DNA from: Aquamicrobium sp.
GTDB lineage: Bacteria > Pseudomonadota > Alphaproteobacteria > Rhizobiales > Rhizobiaceae
Assembly (NCBI GenBank): GCA_019739225.1
Contig: JAHHDT010000003.1
Coordinates: forward strand, 248,001-312,000
Length of the DNA: 64,000 nt
Reading direction: 5' to 3'
The notes under the pieces are model-generated. The model had not been told where the DNA came from. It was given only the letters and a program-made list of their open reading frames with translations, and did no database searches. Positions 17,087-24,933 of the stretch are shown in pieces. The translations under genes and the position numbers were made by a program. Each line of letters starts with the position of its first letter. Position 1 is the stretch's first letter.

Positions 17087-17112
17087 ACACTATGGTACGA
17101 CACACTATAGTG
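17087..17112. promoter_or_regulatory. Candidate operator between XRE regulator and PLP enzyme gene
   Basis: ACACTATGGT (17087-17096) and ACACTATAGT (17102-17111) are direct repeats starting 15 bases apart. The second contains the perfect 10-base palindrome CACTATAGTG (17103-17112). The arrangement, 22-50 bases upstream of the regulator start and 80-100 upstream of the divergent gene, resembles operators of small XRE or C proteins. Confidence 0.55.
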
Positions 17113-17190
17113 AACATTCCGCATTGACAGCGGCATCACCGCCTGTTTGAACCGGGGCGTGGATGAACGATCCTGCACGGAGGAATTGCA

Positions 17191-18600
17191 GTGGCTAGTC
17201 AACCCCTTAGCACGCTTCGCGCAGGCCTCTCGGAACCGAATTCCGCACACCCTCGGAAGGCAAAAATCAGTGGGACCGGTATGGCCATGGCGCCGGGGGG
17301 AGGCACCGTCGTCGGGCTCACCTGCATTCGCTGCGGCACACCCTATCCGGCGACTGTCGAGATCGATTCAAGGGGCTGTCCGGCCTGCCACGAAACCGCG
17401 CCGGCCAATCTCAGACCCGTCTATACCTCACCCGCGGATCCGCTATCGATCGCGGCGAATGCACCGCGATCGTTGTGGCGCTATGCCCATGCTCTGCCTT
17501 GCTCGGCGGAAGACGCCGTTTCGCTCGGGGAAGGGCAGACGCCCTTGGTTGAAGTGAGCCGGATCGGCCGGTTGTTGGGAGTTGCAAACCTCTTCATCAA
17601 AGACGAGGGCCGTAACCCGACCTGGTCGCACAAGGACCGGTTCTCAACGGTTGCAGTGTCGGTGGCCAGGGCGCAGGGGGCAAAGGTCGTGGCGACGGCT
17701 TCTTCCGGCAACGCCGGCGCCTCGCTCGCTGCTTACGCGGCCCGCGCGGGTCTGCGTTGTGTTGTCGCCACCTTTGGCGGCTCCGCTGAAGCGATGCTGG
17801 CGCAGATCAGGAAGTACGGCGCAACGGTTCTGCCGCTCGCCAACAAGATGGATCGATGGGCCTTGCTTGCCCAAGCAGCGGAACGCCATGGCTGGTTCGT
17901 GGCTTCGCCCTATCAAGCGCCTGTCGTTGGCAGCCACGCCCTGGGCATCGAGGGCTACAAGACCATCGCTTATGAAATCGTCGAGCAGTCGGGCGGCATT
18001 GCCCCCGACTGGTGTGTGCTCCCCGTCTGTTACGGAGACGCATTGTCGGGTGTTTGGTCGGGATTCGAGGAATTGTTTGCGCAGGGCGCGATCCCGCGGC
18101 TGCCCCGAATGGTGGCTGCCGAGGTGCATGGCTCTCTGGCCCAGGCGCTTGCCACAGGCAGTGACAGGCTTGAAGAGCGTGGGATGGAATTCGAAAGCCG
18201 CGCCATTTCGATCGGTGCCCCGCGCAGCACCTACCAGGCTCTGAAGGCGCTGCGCGACTCCTCCGGGAGCGCGGTTCCGGTGAACAATGACGGGCTGGTC
18301 GAGATGCAGGAGCGCCTGGCACGCATAGAGGGCATATTCGCTGAACTGGCGTCGGTCACGCCCCTGCTAGCGATCGCAAAATTGCGCAGGGAACGCGTGA
18401 TCGCCGATGACGACCGCGTTGTGGCAATCGTCACCGCCAGCGGCCTGAAGGATCTCGATCAATCGGTCACGAGCCCCGCGCACAAGGCGATTTTTCAATC
18501 GACCGACGAGGCTTGGGAATGGCTCCGTGACAAGGATGCGGGACTGCTTGAGACCCCGACAATCCCTGCCGCCAGTCGCGCAGAAACCTTTAATGCGTAG
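17191..18600 (+). CDS. Threonine-synthase-like PLP-dependent enzyme
   Basis: 469-residue fold-type II PLP enzyme. An N-terminal zinc-ribbon-like segment has C-I-R-C and C-P-A-C at about residues 45-66. The PLP lysine lies in N-P-T-W-S-H-K-D-R (threonine synthases have N-P-T-G-S-F-K-D-R), and A-S-S-G-N-A-G-A-S-L-A is the cofactor phosphate-side loop. GTG 17191 follows a GGAGGA site. Housekeeping threonine synthase acts on O-phosphohomoserine; here the gene sits apart from thr genes, next to a GHMP kinase and a second PLP enzyme, so a specialised beta/gamma-replacement or elimination on a phospho-amino acid is more likely. It converges with the next gene, overlapping by 11 bases. Confidence 0.75.
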   Translation: MASQPLSTLRAGLSEPNSAHPRKAKISGTGMAMAPGGGTVVGLTCIRCGTPYPATVEIDSRGCPACHETAPANLRPVYTSPADPLSIAANAPRSLWRYAHALPCSAEDAVSLGEGQTPLVEVSRIGRLLGVANLFIKDEGRNPTWSHKDRFSTVAVSVARAQGAKVVATASSGNAGASLAAYAARAGLRCVVATFGGSAEAMLAQIRKYGATVLPLANKMDRWALLAQAAERHGWFVASPYQAPVVGSHALGIEGYKTIAYEIVEQSGGIAPDWCVLPVCYGDALSGVWSGFEELFAQGAIPRLPRMVAAEVHGSLAQALATGSDRLEERGMEFESRAISIGAPRSTYQALKALRDSSGSAVPVNNDGLVEMQERLARIEGIFAELASVTPLLAIAKLRRERVIADDDRVVAIVTASGLKDLDQSVTSPAHKAIFQSTDEAWEWLRDKDAGLLETPTIPAASRAETFNA

Positions 18601-19627
18601 AGTGCGCTTGGCGCACCTGATCGAGGCTGCGTCTTGCCCAGGCAAATCGCGTCCACTCCGTCTCCGACGCGTGCTCGACGGTCGTCAGCATTCGGGGTTT
18701 GGAAGGCGTGGCACCCGGCCATCCAGGAAGCGAGGCAAGCCAGGCGTCGTCAAAAACGGTATCGGCGTAGCGGTGACCCTCGTCCGGCATGATGACTGCG
18801 ACGCGGGCGCCGGGACGACTGTCGGCGATCCACCTGGCGACGAGTGCGGCGGCAGCACTGGTCGGACCCTGGAAAATGCCATGTTCGCGTAACAAGTCGC
18901 GAGCGCCCTTGAATGCCGGGTATGCCCCAACCCAGTGCACTTCATCGACAAGTTCGTGGTCTAGATTGGCGGGCAATAAACTGTTGCCGAGACCCCGCAA
19001 CAGCCGGCGGCCGACAGGTTGCCCGAACAGGATGCTGTGGTGCGTGTCGACCGCGATGATCGACATCTGCGGAAAGATCATGCGCAGAAATGCTCCCGTC
19101 CCGCACAGCGAGCCGCCGCTTCCGACGCAGCCTACAAGGCAGTCGATCCTGCCCATCGATCGCACCAGCGTTTCGGCCAGAGCTGCATAGGACAGCGCGT
19201 TTTGGGGATTGTCATATTGCCTTGGCCAGAAGCAATGCGGTTCCTCGCTCCGAATGCGCTGCAGTTCCTGCAGACGCCGCACCTGATCGCCATTGCCGTC
19301 GGGATCTTCAGTGACGATAATCCTCGCACCGATCCCTTCCAGGCGCGCGCGATACTTTGCGTCGATGAGGCTCGAAGCGGTGACGAGCGTGAGCCGGTAT
19401 CCGCGCGCAGCCGCCAGCAGCGCGAGAGCCATACCGAATGTACCGGATGTCGACTCGACGATGCGGTGTCCGGGCCGAAGTGCGCCCTCCGCCGCGGCAC
19501 GGTCCAGGATGTATCTGGCCGGCATGAGCTTCATCAAAGGAAACACGGCTGCGACCAGATTGGCAGACAACACCGCTATGCGCGGGGTCTCGAGCTCACG
19601 GAAGTAGTCGGCGTCCAAAGCTACCAT
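18590..19627 (-). CDS. Cysteine-synthase-like PLP-dependent enzyme with altered motifs
   Basis: 345-residue fold-type II PLP enzyme of the CysK/CBS/SbnA group. The region of the PLP lysine reads F-P-L-M-K-L-M-P-A-R-Y where CysK has S-x-K-D-R, and the substrate loop is S-T-S-G-T-F-G instead of T-S-G-N-T-G. V-G-S-G-G-S-L-C-G-T-G corresponds to the phosphate-binding Gly/Thr loop. The fold is retained but the chemistry is probably not O-acetylserine sulfhydrylation. It overlaps the GHMP kinase gene upstream by 7 bases (ATG inside the kinase's last codons), implying coupled expression. SbnA, which uses O-phosphoserine supplied by a dedicated kinase, is a useful functional analogy, not an assignment. 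Confidence 0.72.
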   Translation of the reverse strand: MVALDADYFRELETPRIAVLSANLVAAVFPLMKLMPARYILDRAAAEGALRPGHRIVESTSGTFGMALALLAAARGYRLTLVTASSLIDAKYRARLEGIGARIIVTEDPDGNGDQVRRLQELQRIRSEEPHCFWPRQYDNPQNALSYAALAETLVRSMGRIDCLVGCVGSGGSLCGTGAFLRMIFPQMSIIAVDTHHSILFGQPVGRRLLRGLGNSLLPANLDHELVDEVHWVGAYPAFKGARDLLREHGIFQGPTSAAAALVARWIADSRPGARVAVIMPDEGHRYADTVFDDAWLASLPGWPGATPSKPRMLTTVEHASETEWTRFAWARRSLDQVRQAHSTH

Positions 19628-20559
19628 CTCGCGCCGTCGTCATTTATCTGGTGAAACGCGACCTCGCGAAAACCCAGCCGCTTTGCCAATCCCGCGACCC
19701 GACCAGCGCGCCGCCGCAGGTTCTTTCCGGTGCGGTCGAAAATAATGCCGATCAACGAGCCGCTATGGGCCACTTGTACGCCGCAGGCGCCGGCGTCTTC
19801 GGCAATAGCGAGGACCTGGTCGAATTGCTCCTTGGGCAGATGCCGCTGACTGATCCGGGCGCTGGCGGTTGCCGCACGGCCAAGGCAAGTGGCATCCTGA
19901 TAACGTACGGCATGGGCGATCAGCCCCCGCAGGACACGGAACTGCTGGATTTCCGCTTGATCATAGCGTGGCGGAGGCAGATTGAGCGTATCTATCGGCA
20001 GTCCGTCACGGGTCTTGAACCCGACCAATAACAGGGGCGGCAACGCGCCGCCGAAATGCTCCAGAACGACGCCCTGTCGCTGCGCGAAGAGCAACGCCTG
20101 CTCACCGAAGGCGATGGCATCGCTGGCTTTTTCTGCGGCGACCGCCAACTGGCTGATACGCGAAGGCTGAAGGTGCGAAGAGTAGGCATCCGCCACCGCT
20201 CGAATAACGGCAACGACATCGGCGGTGGAGGAACCATAGCCGTGACCGATGGGGATGTCGCTGACGATGTCGACCGCCCCGCCTTCGGCGATAGCCAGAT
20301 GATCGAGAGTGAGCCGCGCTGCCACACCGGCCTTTGCCCTGCCATGCGGGCGCACAGTGATGTCGGTTGACCGGGTGGCGATGAATGTTGCCCGCGACGT
20401 CATCGCTGGGAGAGGCAAGGTAACCAGTCCGCGAAGAAGCCGTCCATTCCCGACTTCGAACACGCCTTGCAGAAGCTCTCCGTGATGGGCCATCGCAGTG
20501 CCGACGCCCTCTAGAGATAACGGCTCATTGTTCCGCGACAAGCTGGCGACTGCAAGCAC
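19621..20559 (-). CDS. GHMP-family kinase (threonine/homoserine-kinase-like)
   Basis: 312-residue small-molecule kinase. The N-terminal H-H-G-E-L-L-Q-G resembles the G-E-L-I-Q-G of PduX-type L-threonine kinases. The GHMP motif is P-I-G-H-G-Y-G-S-S-T-A-D near residue 105, followed by a helix. The C-terminal G-A-C-G-V-Q-V-A-H-S-G-S-L-I-G-I segment matches the third GHMP motif. GTG 20559 has GGGAG six bases upstream. It probably phosphorylates the side-chain hydroxyl of an amino acid (threonine, homoserine or serine), giving a substrate for the overlapping cysteine-synthase-like or the nearby threonine-synthase-like enzyme. No cobalamin or pdu genes are nearby. Confidence 0.72.
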   Translation of the reverse strand: MLAVASLSRNNEPLSLEGVGTAMAHHGELLQGVFEVGNGRLLRGLVTLPLPAMTSRATFIATRSTDITVRPHGRAKAGVAARLTLDHLAIAEGGAVDIVSDIPIGHGYGSSTADVVAVIRAVADAYSSHLQPSRISQLAVAAEKASDAIAFGEQALLFAQRQGVVLEHFGGALPPLLLVGFKTRDGLPIDTLNLPPPRYDQAEIQQFRVLRGLIAHAVRYQDATCLGRAATASARISQRHLPKEQFDQVLAIAEDAGACGVQVAHSGSLIGIIFDRTGKNLRRRAGRVAGLAKRLGFREVAFHQINDDGARW

Positions 20560-20703
20560 GATACGCTCCCGGTGTTGCGCGTCCGAGATGATCGTGGCGT
20601 CGACGGCGACTGGGTGGCGTCACGGAATTCCGGCATAGACCAGGTTTTGATCACGCGGTTCACTGGCCCGACGGATGCAGCGAAGCCGAAATGGCGCAAT
20701 ACT

Positions 20704-20717
20704 CTCCCGTGCGGGAG
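20704..20717. promoter_or_regulatory. Candidate regulatory palindrome CTCCCG-TG-CGGGAG
   Basis: Six-base arms with a two-base centre, about 145 bases upstream of the GHMP kinase start and 78 upstream of the next rightward gene. It could be a regulator site for this divergent region, for example for LuxR, but it is shorter than classical lux boxes. Confidence 0.3.
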
Positions 20718-20794
20718 GTCCTGAGCGCCCGCCAGTATCCCCTCGCGAATTGCGGACGTGGACTTTGGACTCAGTCATTCCCGGTAGACAAAAC

Positions 20795-21154
20795 ATGCTT
20801 CGATTATTCACGCGATCCGACAAGACGATGTCGTCGAAGATCGCAAGTCACAAGCGATTTCGGACTGAACGGATTGCACTGGATAGGCGTCAGGAGCAGA
20901 CAACGTTACGTCTGCGCTATGCATTGCTGATGTACTATCGCTGGCGTGAGAAGCGCGCCTATTCGCATTTGCTTTCATCCCAGCCGGCAAATGCTGAAGA
21001 CGCGTACGAAAAGCTGATCTACCTGATGGCACTCATGACTTCCAACGTGCCACCATTGCCCCTCAATGACGTGCAACAGGCGGTCACAACCCTGCGCCCC
21101 TTCGGGTCGCATTTGGCCAAGGCTCTCGGTTCCAGACCGCGCCGTTGCCTGTAG
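20795..21154 (+). CDS. Hypothetical basic protein
   Basis: 119-residue protein from ATG 20795 (another ATG at 20828 would give 108). It is rich in Arg/Lys in its first half (K-R-F-R-T-E-R-I-A-L-D-R-R-Q-E-Q) and contains a probable amphipathic helix L-R-L-R-Y-A-L-L-M-Y-Y-R-W-R-E-K-R. No signal peptide or recognised domain. The ribosome site is weak. It sits between the GHMP kinase and the secreted SNase-like group, divergent from the former. Coding status rests mainly on uninterrupted length and amino acid composition. Confidence 0.4.
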   Translation: MLRLFTRSDKTMSSKIASHKRFRTERIALDRRQEQTTLRLRYALLMYYRWREKRAYSHLLSSQPANAEDAYEKLIYLMALMTSNVPPLPLNDVQQAVTTLRPFGSHLAKALGSRPRRCL

Positions 21155-21213
21155 CCAAATACCACGTCGGCACGGCCGCATGCGTGGCCAGCAACCGGCA
21201 TTCGTGCTGCTTG

Positions 21214-21699
21214 CTACCGGGTCAGGCTAAACCAGTGCCGCGTGACATTGCCGTCATCGTGTCTGATGTCGAAATAGTAGGGGTCCTGCCGCAAAGGGCG
21301 TGGCATCGTGACGGTTTGCTCGCAGCCGTCTCGACCGCCAAATCGTGAGTCGCAGGTGTTTCGGACCTGGACGCAGATTTCCTGCGGGCGTCCGCCTTGG
21401 TCTTCGTAGCTGGATACGGCGCTCCAACCGGCCGGACAGTCGTCATACGCCTCATAGCCAGGTTTACCCGTGCCGGCTTCGGGGCAAGTGGGCCAGGAAA
21501 ATCCCCAACCGTTCATCGCCGAGATAAGTCGGTGCATCGGTGGATGACAGGCAGGAATGCTGCGCCATGACGGCTCTGAAGACGATGCACAAAGAAGCAC
21601 CTCGCATCCCCACTCGCTCGCCCTGGCACGGTCGGTGAATGGACCCAGCGTGGCCGTGGACATTATGGCGGCGAGGGCAAACTGCCGGACACGGTGCAT
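21214..21699 (-). CDS. TrbM-like secreted conjugation-associated protein
   Basis: 161-residue exported protein: signal peptide to about A-R-A-S (residue 28), then E-W-G-C-E-V-L-L-C-A-S-S-S and I-P-A-C-H-P-P-M, a cysteine-rich pattern typical of TrbM/KikA-type proteins found with conjugation genes. Further cysteines (P-T-C-P-E, D-D-C-P-A-G-W, R-N-T-C) could make disulphides. AAGGAGA precedes ATG 21699. It is last in a leftward operon with three SNase-like genes. Exact role in mating-pair formation is unknown. Confidence 0.65.
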   Translation of the reverse strand: MHRVRQFALAAIMSTATLGPFTDRARASEWGCEVLLCASSSEPSWRSIPACHPPMHRLISAMNGWGFSWPTCPEAGTGKPGYEAYDDCPAGWSAVSSYEDQGGRPQEICVQVRNTCDSRFGGRDGCEQTVTMPRPLRQDPYYFDIRHDDGNVTRHWFSLTR

Positions 21700-21727
21700 G
21701 TGCCGTCTCCTTTGATCGACAGACAAG

Positions 21728-22426
21728 CTAACGGTCGGTTCTTCGGGGATGCCTTCGCGCATCCTCAAATGGCGGAGAGATTTCGAGACCGCGCTCGGCA
21801 AGCAGATTGAAATCGGCGATCGGTTGGCGAGACAGCGTCCGGTCGGCGGCCTTTGCGCGCCACTCGTCCATGTCGAGCACGTAGGTTGCCCACATGCCGT
21901 ACCGCGCCGACATGGCGTGCTTCTGCCATGCCAGATAGTGCGCGGGCGCCTGTGAGGTCGCTCGGGCCCAGCCGACCCGCACCATCTCCAATGAGAGGTC
22001 GCGGCCGTTCGCGATGCAGCGGCCGCGAGGGACGCCATCGCCATCGTTGCCTTGCACGACGCAGCTCACGCGAGCATGACCAACCGACCGCTTCAACCAC
22101 GCCTTAGCCAACGGACCGCAAGGCACCGGCTTAAGGATCGCATTCTCGCCGTGCCGGCGCGCATCGTAGGACCATTGCGGAAGTTCACACGTGTCGATCG
22201 AGGCCAGTCGCACCTCTTGGCCGTTCTGTGGAAACCACAGAGTGTGCCCATCGACAACTGTTGCGCGGCCAGAGATTTCGGTCACCTGGTCGAGGTCGGG
22301 GACTGAACCGATCCCGACCGATGGCTCGCGACTGCCATGCAACATATCGGCCGCATGCGCAGCACCGGTGAAGGCGATCACCAGCAGCGCGACCATGCCC
22401 GAGCTCACGCCGACGGCTCGCGTCAT
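21728..22426 (-). CDS. Secreted thermonuclease-family (SNase-like) protein
   Basis: 232-residue exported protein with a signal peptide (cleavage near A-A-H-A-A-D, residue 26) and one SNase domain. The nuclease arginine and glutamate are retained with the right spacing (R-L-A-S-I-D-T-C-E), and a second arginine lies in P-R-G-R-C-I. The calcium-site motif D-G-D-T is D-G-H-T here, so activity may be altered. It overlaps the upstream gene by ATGA. Its position beside the virB operon suggests a role in the periplasm during conjugation, or regulation of incoming or outgoing DNA; that is inference. Confidence 0.75.
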   Translation of the reverse strand: MTRAVGVSSGMVALLVIAFTGAAHAADMLHGSREPSVGIGSVPDLDQVTEISGRATVVDGHTLWFPQNGQEVRLASIDTCELPQWSYDARRHGENAILKPVPCGPLAKAWLKRSVGHARVSCVVQGNDGDGVPRGRCIANGRDLSLEMVRVGWARATSQAPAHYLAWQKHAMSARYGMWATYVLDMDEWRAKAADRTLSRQPIADFNLLAERGLEISPPFEDARRHPRRTDR

Positions 22427-22962
22427 GGCATGGTCTCCCGCCCTGCCATGCCCTGGTCACGCAGGATGGCGGGATGCTCGACGTCGTCGAACTGCCGCAG
22501 GCCAGCCTTCTTCTCCCAGGCGACCTGCGCCGCCACGGCGTATAGAGCGTGGTCGGGCAGGCCACGCCCATCCAGGCGAGCGAAGGCAAAGCCGGAGGTA
22601 TTTTGCAGATTGGCGAGGTCGGGCCGGTCGGAGCCGATCATCGCGGGGCGGGAAATGAGAACCGTTCCGGCCGACTGCACGAATTGCGCACACACGGGTT
22701 TCCTATCCGCAATGTAGCCTGCAAGGACGGCCAGGGAAGCTTCAGCGCCGTCACGGCGGGTGCCGGCCCTGTCGCAATAGACGGTTTGGCGCGGGCACGC
22801 GTCGACGCCGAACAGACCAAAACGCCGCCCTTCCTCGCGCCACCTGTCGCCGCCTTCGAGCACTGCGCCGGACTTGAGCTCGAAAAGGCTTTTTGTTGGC
22901 TCAAACCTCGCGGGCACGACACCGACGATCGGTGCCATGAGGAGAGGGGCGGGGGCGTTCAT
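22423..22962 (-). CDS. Degenerate SNase-like hypothetical protein
   Basis: 179-residue protein, ATG 22962 overlapping the stop of the upstream gene (ATGA), and its own stop overlapped by the next start. F-G-L-F-G-V-D-A-C-P-R aligns with the R-L-x-G-I-D-x-P-E core of its neighbours, but the catalytic Arg and Glu are not kept. A-V-A-A-Q-V-A-W-E-K-K-A-G-L resembles the C-terminal helix of SNase proteins. No classical signal peptide is obvious; the N-terminus is hydrophobic. Probably a structural paralogue without nuclease activity. Confidence 0.6.
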   Translation of the reverse strand: MNAPAPLLMAPIVGVVPARFEPTKSLFELKSGAVLEGGDRWREEGRRFGLFGVDACPRQTVYCDRAGTRRDGAEASLAVLAGYIADRKPVCAQFVQSAGTVLISRPAMIGSDRPDLANLQNTSGFAFARLDGRGLPDHALYAVAAQVAWEKKAGLRQFDDVEHPAILRDQGMAGRETMP

Positions 22963-23561
22963 TGCGCGGCGACCCTCGGGTCCACCCACATGCCGTAGCC
23001 GCGACGACCCATGGCCTCGGCCTCCTTGAGGTCGGGGCGCGCCAGCGACCCGTCAGGGCGCTTGGCGATGCGGTGGCTGCCGAGCGAGACCAGTTCTTCC
23101 TCGAACATGTCGATCGTGTCGAGGCTGCCTGGATAGTGATAGTAGCCATAGCAGGTGGCATGCTGTACTGCCCCGCCGCTCTCGCTGATAAAAGCCCTGC
23201 AGAAGATGACCCGCGGTGACTGCAGAAGGGTTTCCATCCCCTGTCGCGCATAGTCGTCGCAGGTGCCTGCAAATTCCTCCTTCCGGTTGACCATGCCGCC
23301 CTCGCACGGCTCGATCCCGAACAGGCGCACGGTCAAATTTGCGTCGACGCGGAAAGCGGTGGCCGAGATCGCCTTGAAGCCCGACGCGGAGGCATAGCCT
23401 TTGCGCTCAGACACCTGTCCATGACCGTCATAATATTCCATGACCAGCACCATCCGTCCGGGCGCCGCCAGCGAACGAATGTACGCGTCGTCCACAGGTT
23501 CGGCCGCATAGGCTGGCAGAAGCGCGCTAATCGCCAACAGGCAACAGGCTGTTCGTCTCAT
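22959..23561 (-). CDS. Secreted SNase-like protein
   Basis: 200-residue exported protein: short signal peptide (C-C-L-L-A-I-S-A-L-L-P-A-Y-A-A). The core V-R-L-F-G-I-E-P-C-E keeps the Arg-x8-Glu arrangement of SNase, but the second catalytic Arg region is replaced by H-A-T-C-Y-G-Y-Y. It contains several cysteines and ends G-M-W-V-D-P-R. It is the first gene of the leftward set and is divergent from the virB operon, sharing the promoter region 23562-23704. Confidence 0.7.
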   Translation of the reverse strand: MRRTACCLLAISALLPAYAAEPVDDAYIRSLAAPGRMVLVMEYYDGHGQVSERKGYASASGFKAISATAFRVDANLTVRLFGIEPCEGGMVNRKEEFAGTCDDYARQGMETLLQSPRVIFCRAFISESGGAVQHATCYGYYHYPGSLDTIDMFEEELVSLGSHRIAKRPDGSLARPDLKEAEAMGRRGYGMWVDPRVAAQ

Positions 23562-23641
23562 TGAGAAGTCGGCTCCAACGTCTGGTCGTGCCCGACATTG
23601 GTACGCCTCTTTTGCGATTGCAAGAAAAAATCACAACCAAA

Positions 23642-23670
23642 TTGACATTGTTTTTTATCTCGCCTATCGA
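23642..23670 (+). promoter_or_regulatory. Promoter of the virB operon (candidate)
   Basis: TTGACA (23642-23647), a 17-base spacer, then TATCGA (23665-23670). It is in the only intergenic gap before the rightward conjugation genes and 35 bases upstream of the first start at 23705. The -35 is perfect and the -10 is moderate, so an activator may help. Confidence 0.6.
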
Positions 23671-23704
23671 TTCCCGCACTCGACGTCCAGTTCCGGGATG
23701 CAAC

Positions 23705-24583
23705 ATGGCGAAGCAGCCATCATCACTCTCCGCCACGCCGCTGATAGCGGCGACAATCATCACAGGTGGCCTTTCGCTTGCTTCGTTTCACGCAATGCCG
23801 GCCGAGGCATTGATTGAACCCTCGACAGGCCCCGTCCCGCCAGGCGCAGTTGCATCGCAAGGTCGCGGCCTGCCTTCTCCTGACACGGTTGACGAGGCGC
23901 GCTGGGCAACGCAGCAGGACGACTACGTGCTGAGCGAAAGCGGTCAGGTCGTTCGTAGAGGCGAGCCGGCTGGTGCCAGGGAAGCGACTTCGACCAGCAC
24001 GACCGGCCCGGAAACTGTTCACAACTATTTTGGTAGTGGCGCTAACAGCTATTTGCGGTGCGGTCATCCACCGGTGTCGCCTGATCAGATCGCCCGTCTC
24101 GTCATCGAGGCGGCACGGCGACATCAGGTCGATCCTGGATTCGCCATCGCTGTCGCAACGGCCGAAAGCCGGCTCAACCGGCAGCACAGTTCGGCAACCG
24201 ATGCGACCTGGCCGATGCGGCTCCCACCTGAGACCGCCGAGCGGTTCGCCGTCACCGACATCTGCGACGCCGCGCAAAGCATCGATGTCGGGGTGCGCTA
24301 CCTGCGCCAACTGACTGACGAGTTTAACAGTCCGCTGCTGGTCGCTGCCGCCTACCACGCTGGCGAGAGCCGCGTGCGGCAGCATCGCGGCATTCCCCCA
24401 ATGCCGGCAACCGTCGAATTCGTCGCGGACGTCCTCAACGCCAAATTGACCCTTGAGGGCAGCAGCCCGACCGCATACGCGCTGCCGCCCTCGCCGAATG
24501 AGGGCCAAGGTTCTGGGGATGCCAGCGGGGTCATCAGGTTGCGCGAACGCCGACAGTGGGTCGGCGGGGTCATGCATTTCTAG
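23705..24583 (+). CDS. Transglycosylase-like protein heading the virB operon
   Basis: 292-residue exported protein with a signal peptide. The C-terminal half is a lysozyme-like SLT fold: V-D-P-G-F-A-I-A-V-A-T-A-E-S-R-L-N has the catalytic Glu position, and V-A-A-A-Y-H-A-G-E-S-R-V matches the A-A-Y-N-A-G motif. The usual G-L-M-Q-L segment is replaced by T-W-P-M-R-L, so activity is doubtful. A second, canonical transglycosylase is encoded at 27647. The protein probably helps local wall opening or scaffolding for the secretion channel. ATG 23705 is preferred to the longer frame, which would cover the promoter. Confidence 0.7.
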   Translation: MAKQPSSLSATPLIAATIITGGLSLASFHAMPAEALIEPSTGPVPPGAVASQGRGLPSPDTVDEARWATQQDDYVLSESGQVVRRGEPAGAREATSTSTTGPETVHNYFGSGANSYLRCGHPPVSPDQIARLVIEAARRHQVDPGFAIAVATAESRLNRQHSSATDATWPMRLPPETAERFAVTDICDAAQSIDVGVRYLRQLTDEFNSPLLVAAAYHAGESRVRQHRGIPPMPATVEFVADVLNAKLTLEGSSPTAYALPPSPNEGQGSGDASGVIRLRERRQWVGGVMHF

Positions 24584-24595
24584 CCGGAGGTCACC

Positions 24596-24931
24596 ATGAA
24601 CGAAGTTTCCAATTTGATGACGACCCACGTCGTGATGCGTCCGCTGGCGATCAGCGCGATCCTGATCTCCAGCCTCGCCATGGCCGAACCCGCCTTTGCG
24701 CAGACCTCCGGCGCCTTCGCGCCGCTCGAGACCGCCGTGCAGATGATCGTCGATTTCATCACAGGACCATTCGGACGTCTGCTGGCGATCATCGCGGTCA
24801 TCGCGCTCGGCTTCCTCGCCTTCGCGGGGCGTCTCTCCTGGTTCACAGCCGGCGCGGTCGTGCTCGGCATCGGTCTGGTCTTCGGAGCACCCGCGATTGT
24901 CGACGAGATGATCGCGGCGGTCGGAAGCTGA
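24596..24931 (+). CDS. virB2: VirB2-type pilin
   Basis: 111-residue major pilus subunit precursor of the type IV secretion system. A long signal peptide ends at A-F-A-Q (near 36), followed by two hydrophobic helices (V-Q-M-I-V-D-F-I-T-G-P-F and A-I-I-A-V-I-A-L-G-F-L-A-F, then a Gly-rich loop) as in VirB2/TrbC. GGAGGTCACC lies just before the ATG. Order and spacing with virB3 and virB4 support the call. Confidence 0.88.
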   Translation: MNEVSNLMTTHVVMRPLAISAILISSLAMAEPAFAQTSGAFAPLETAVQMIVDFITGPFGRLLAIIAVIALGFLAFAGRLSWFTAGAVVLGIGLVFGAPAIVDEMIAAVGS

Positions 24932-24933
24932 CC

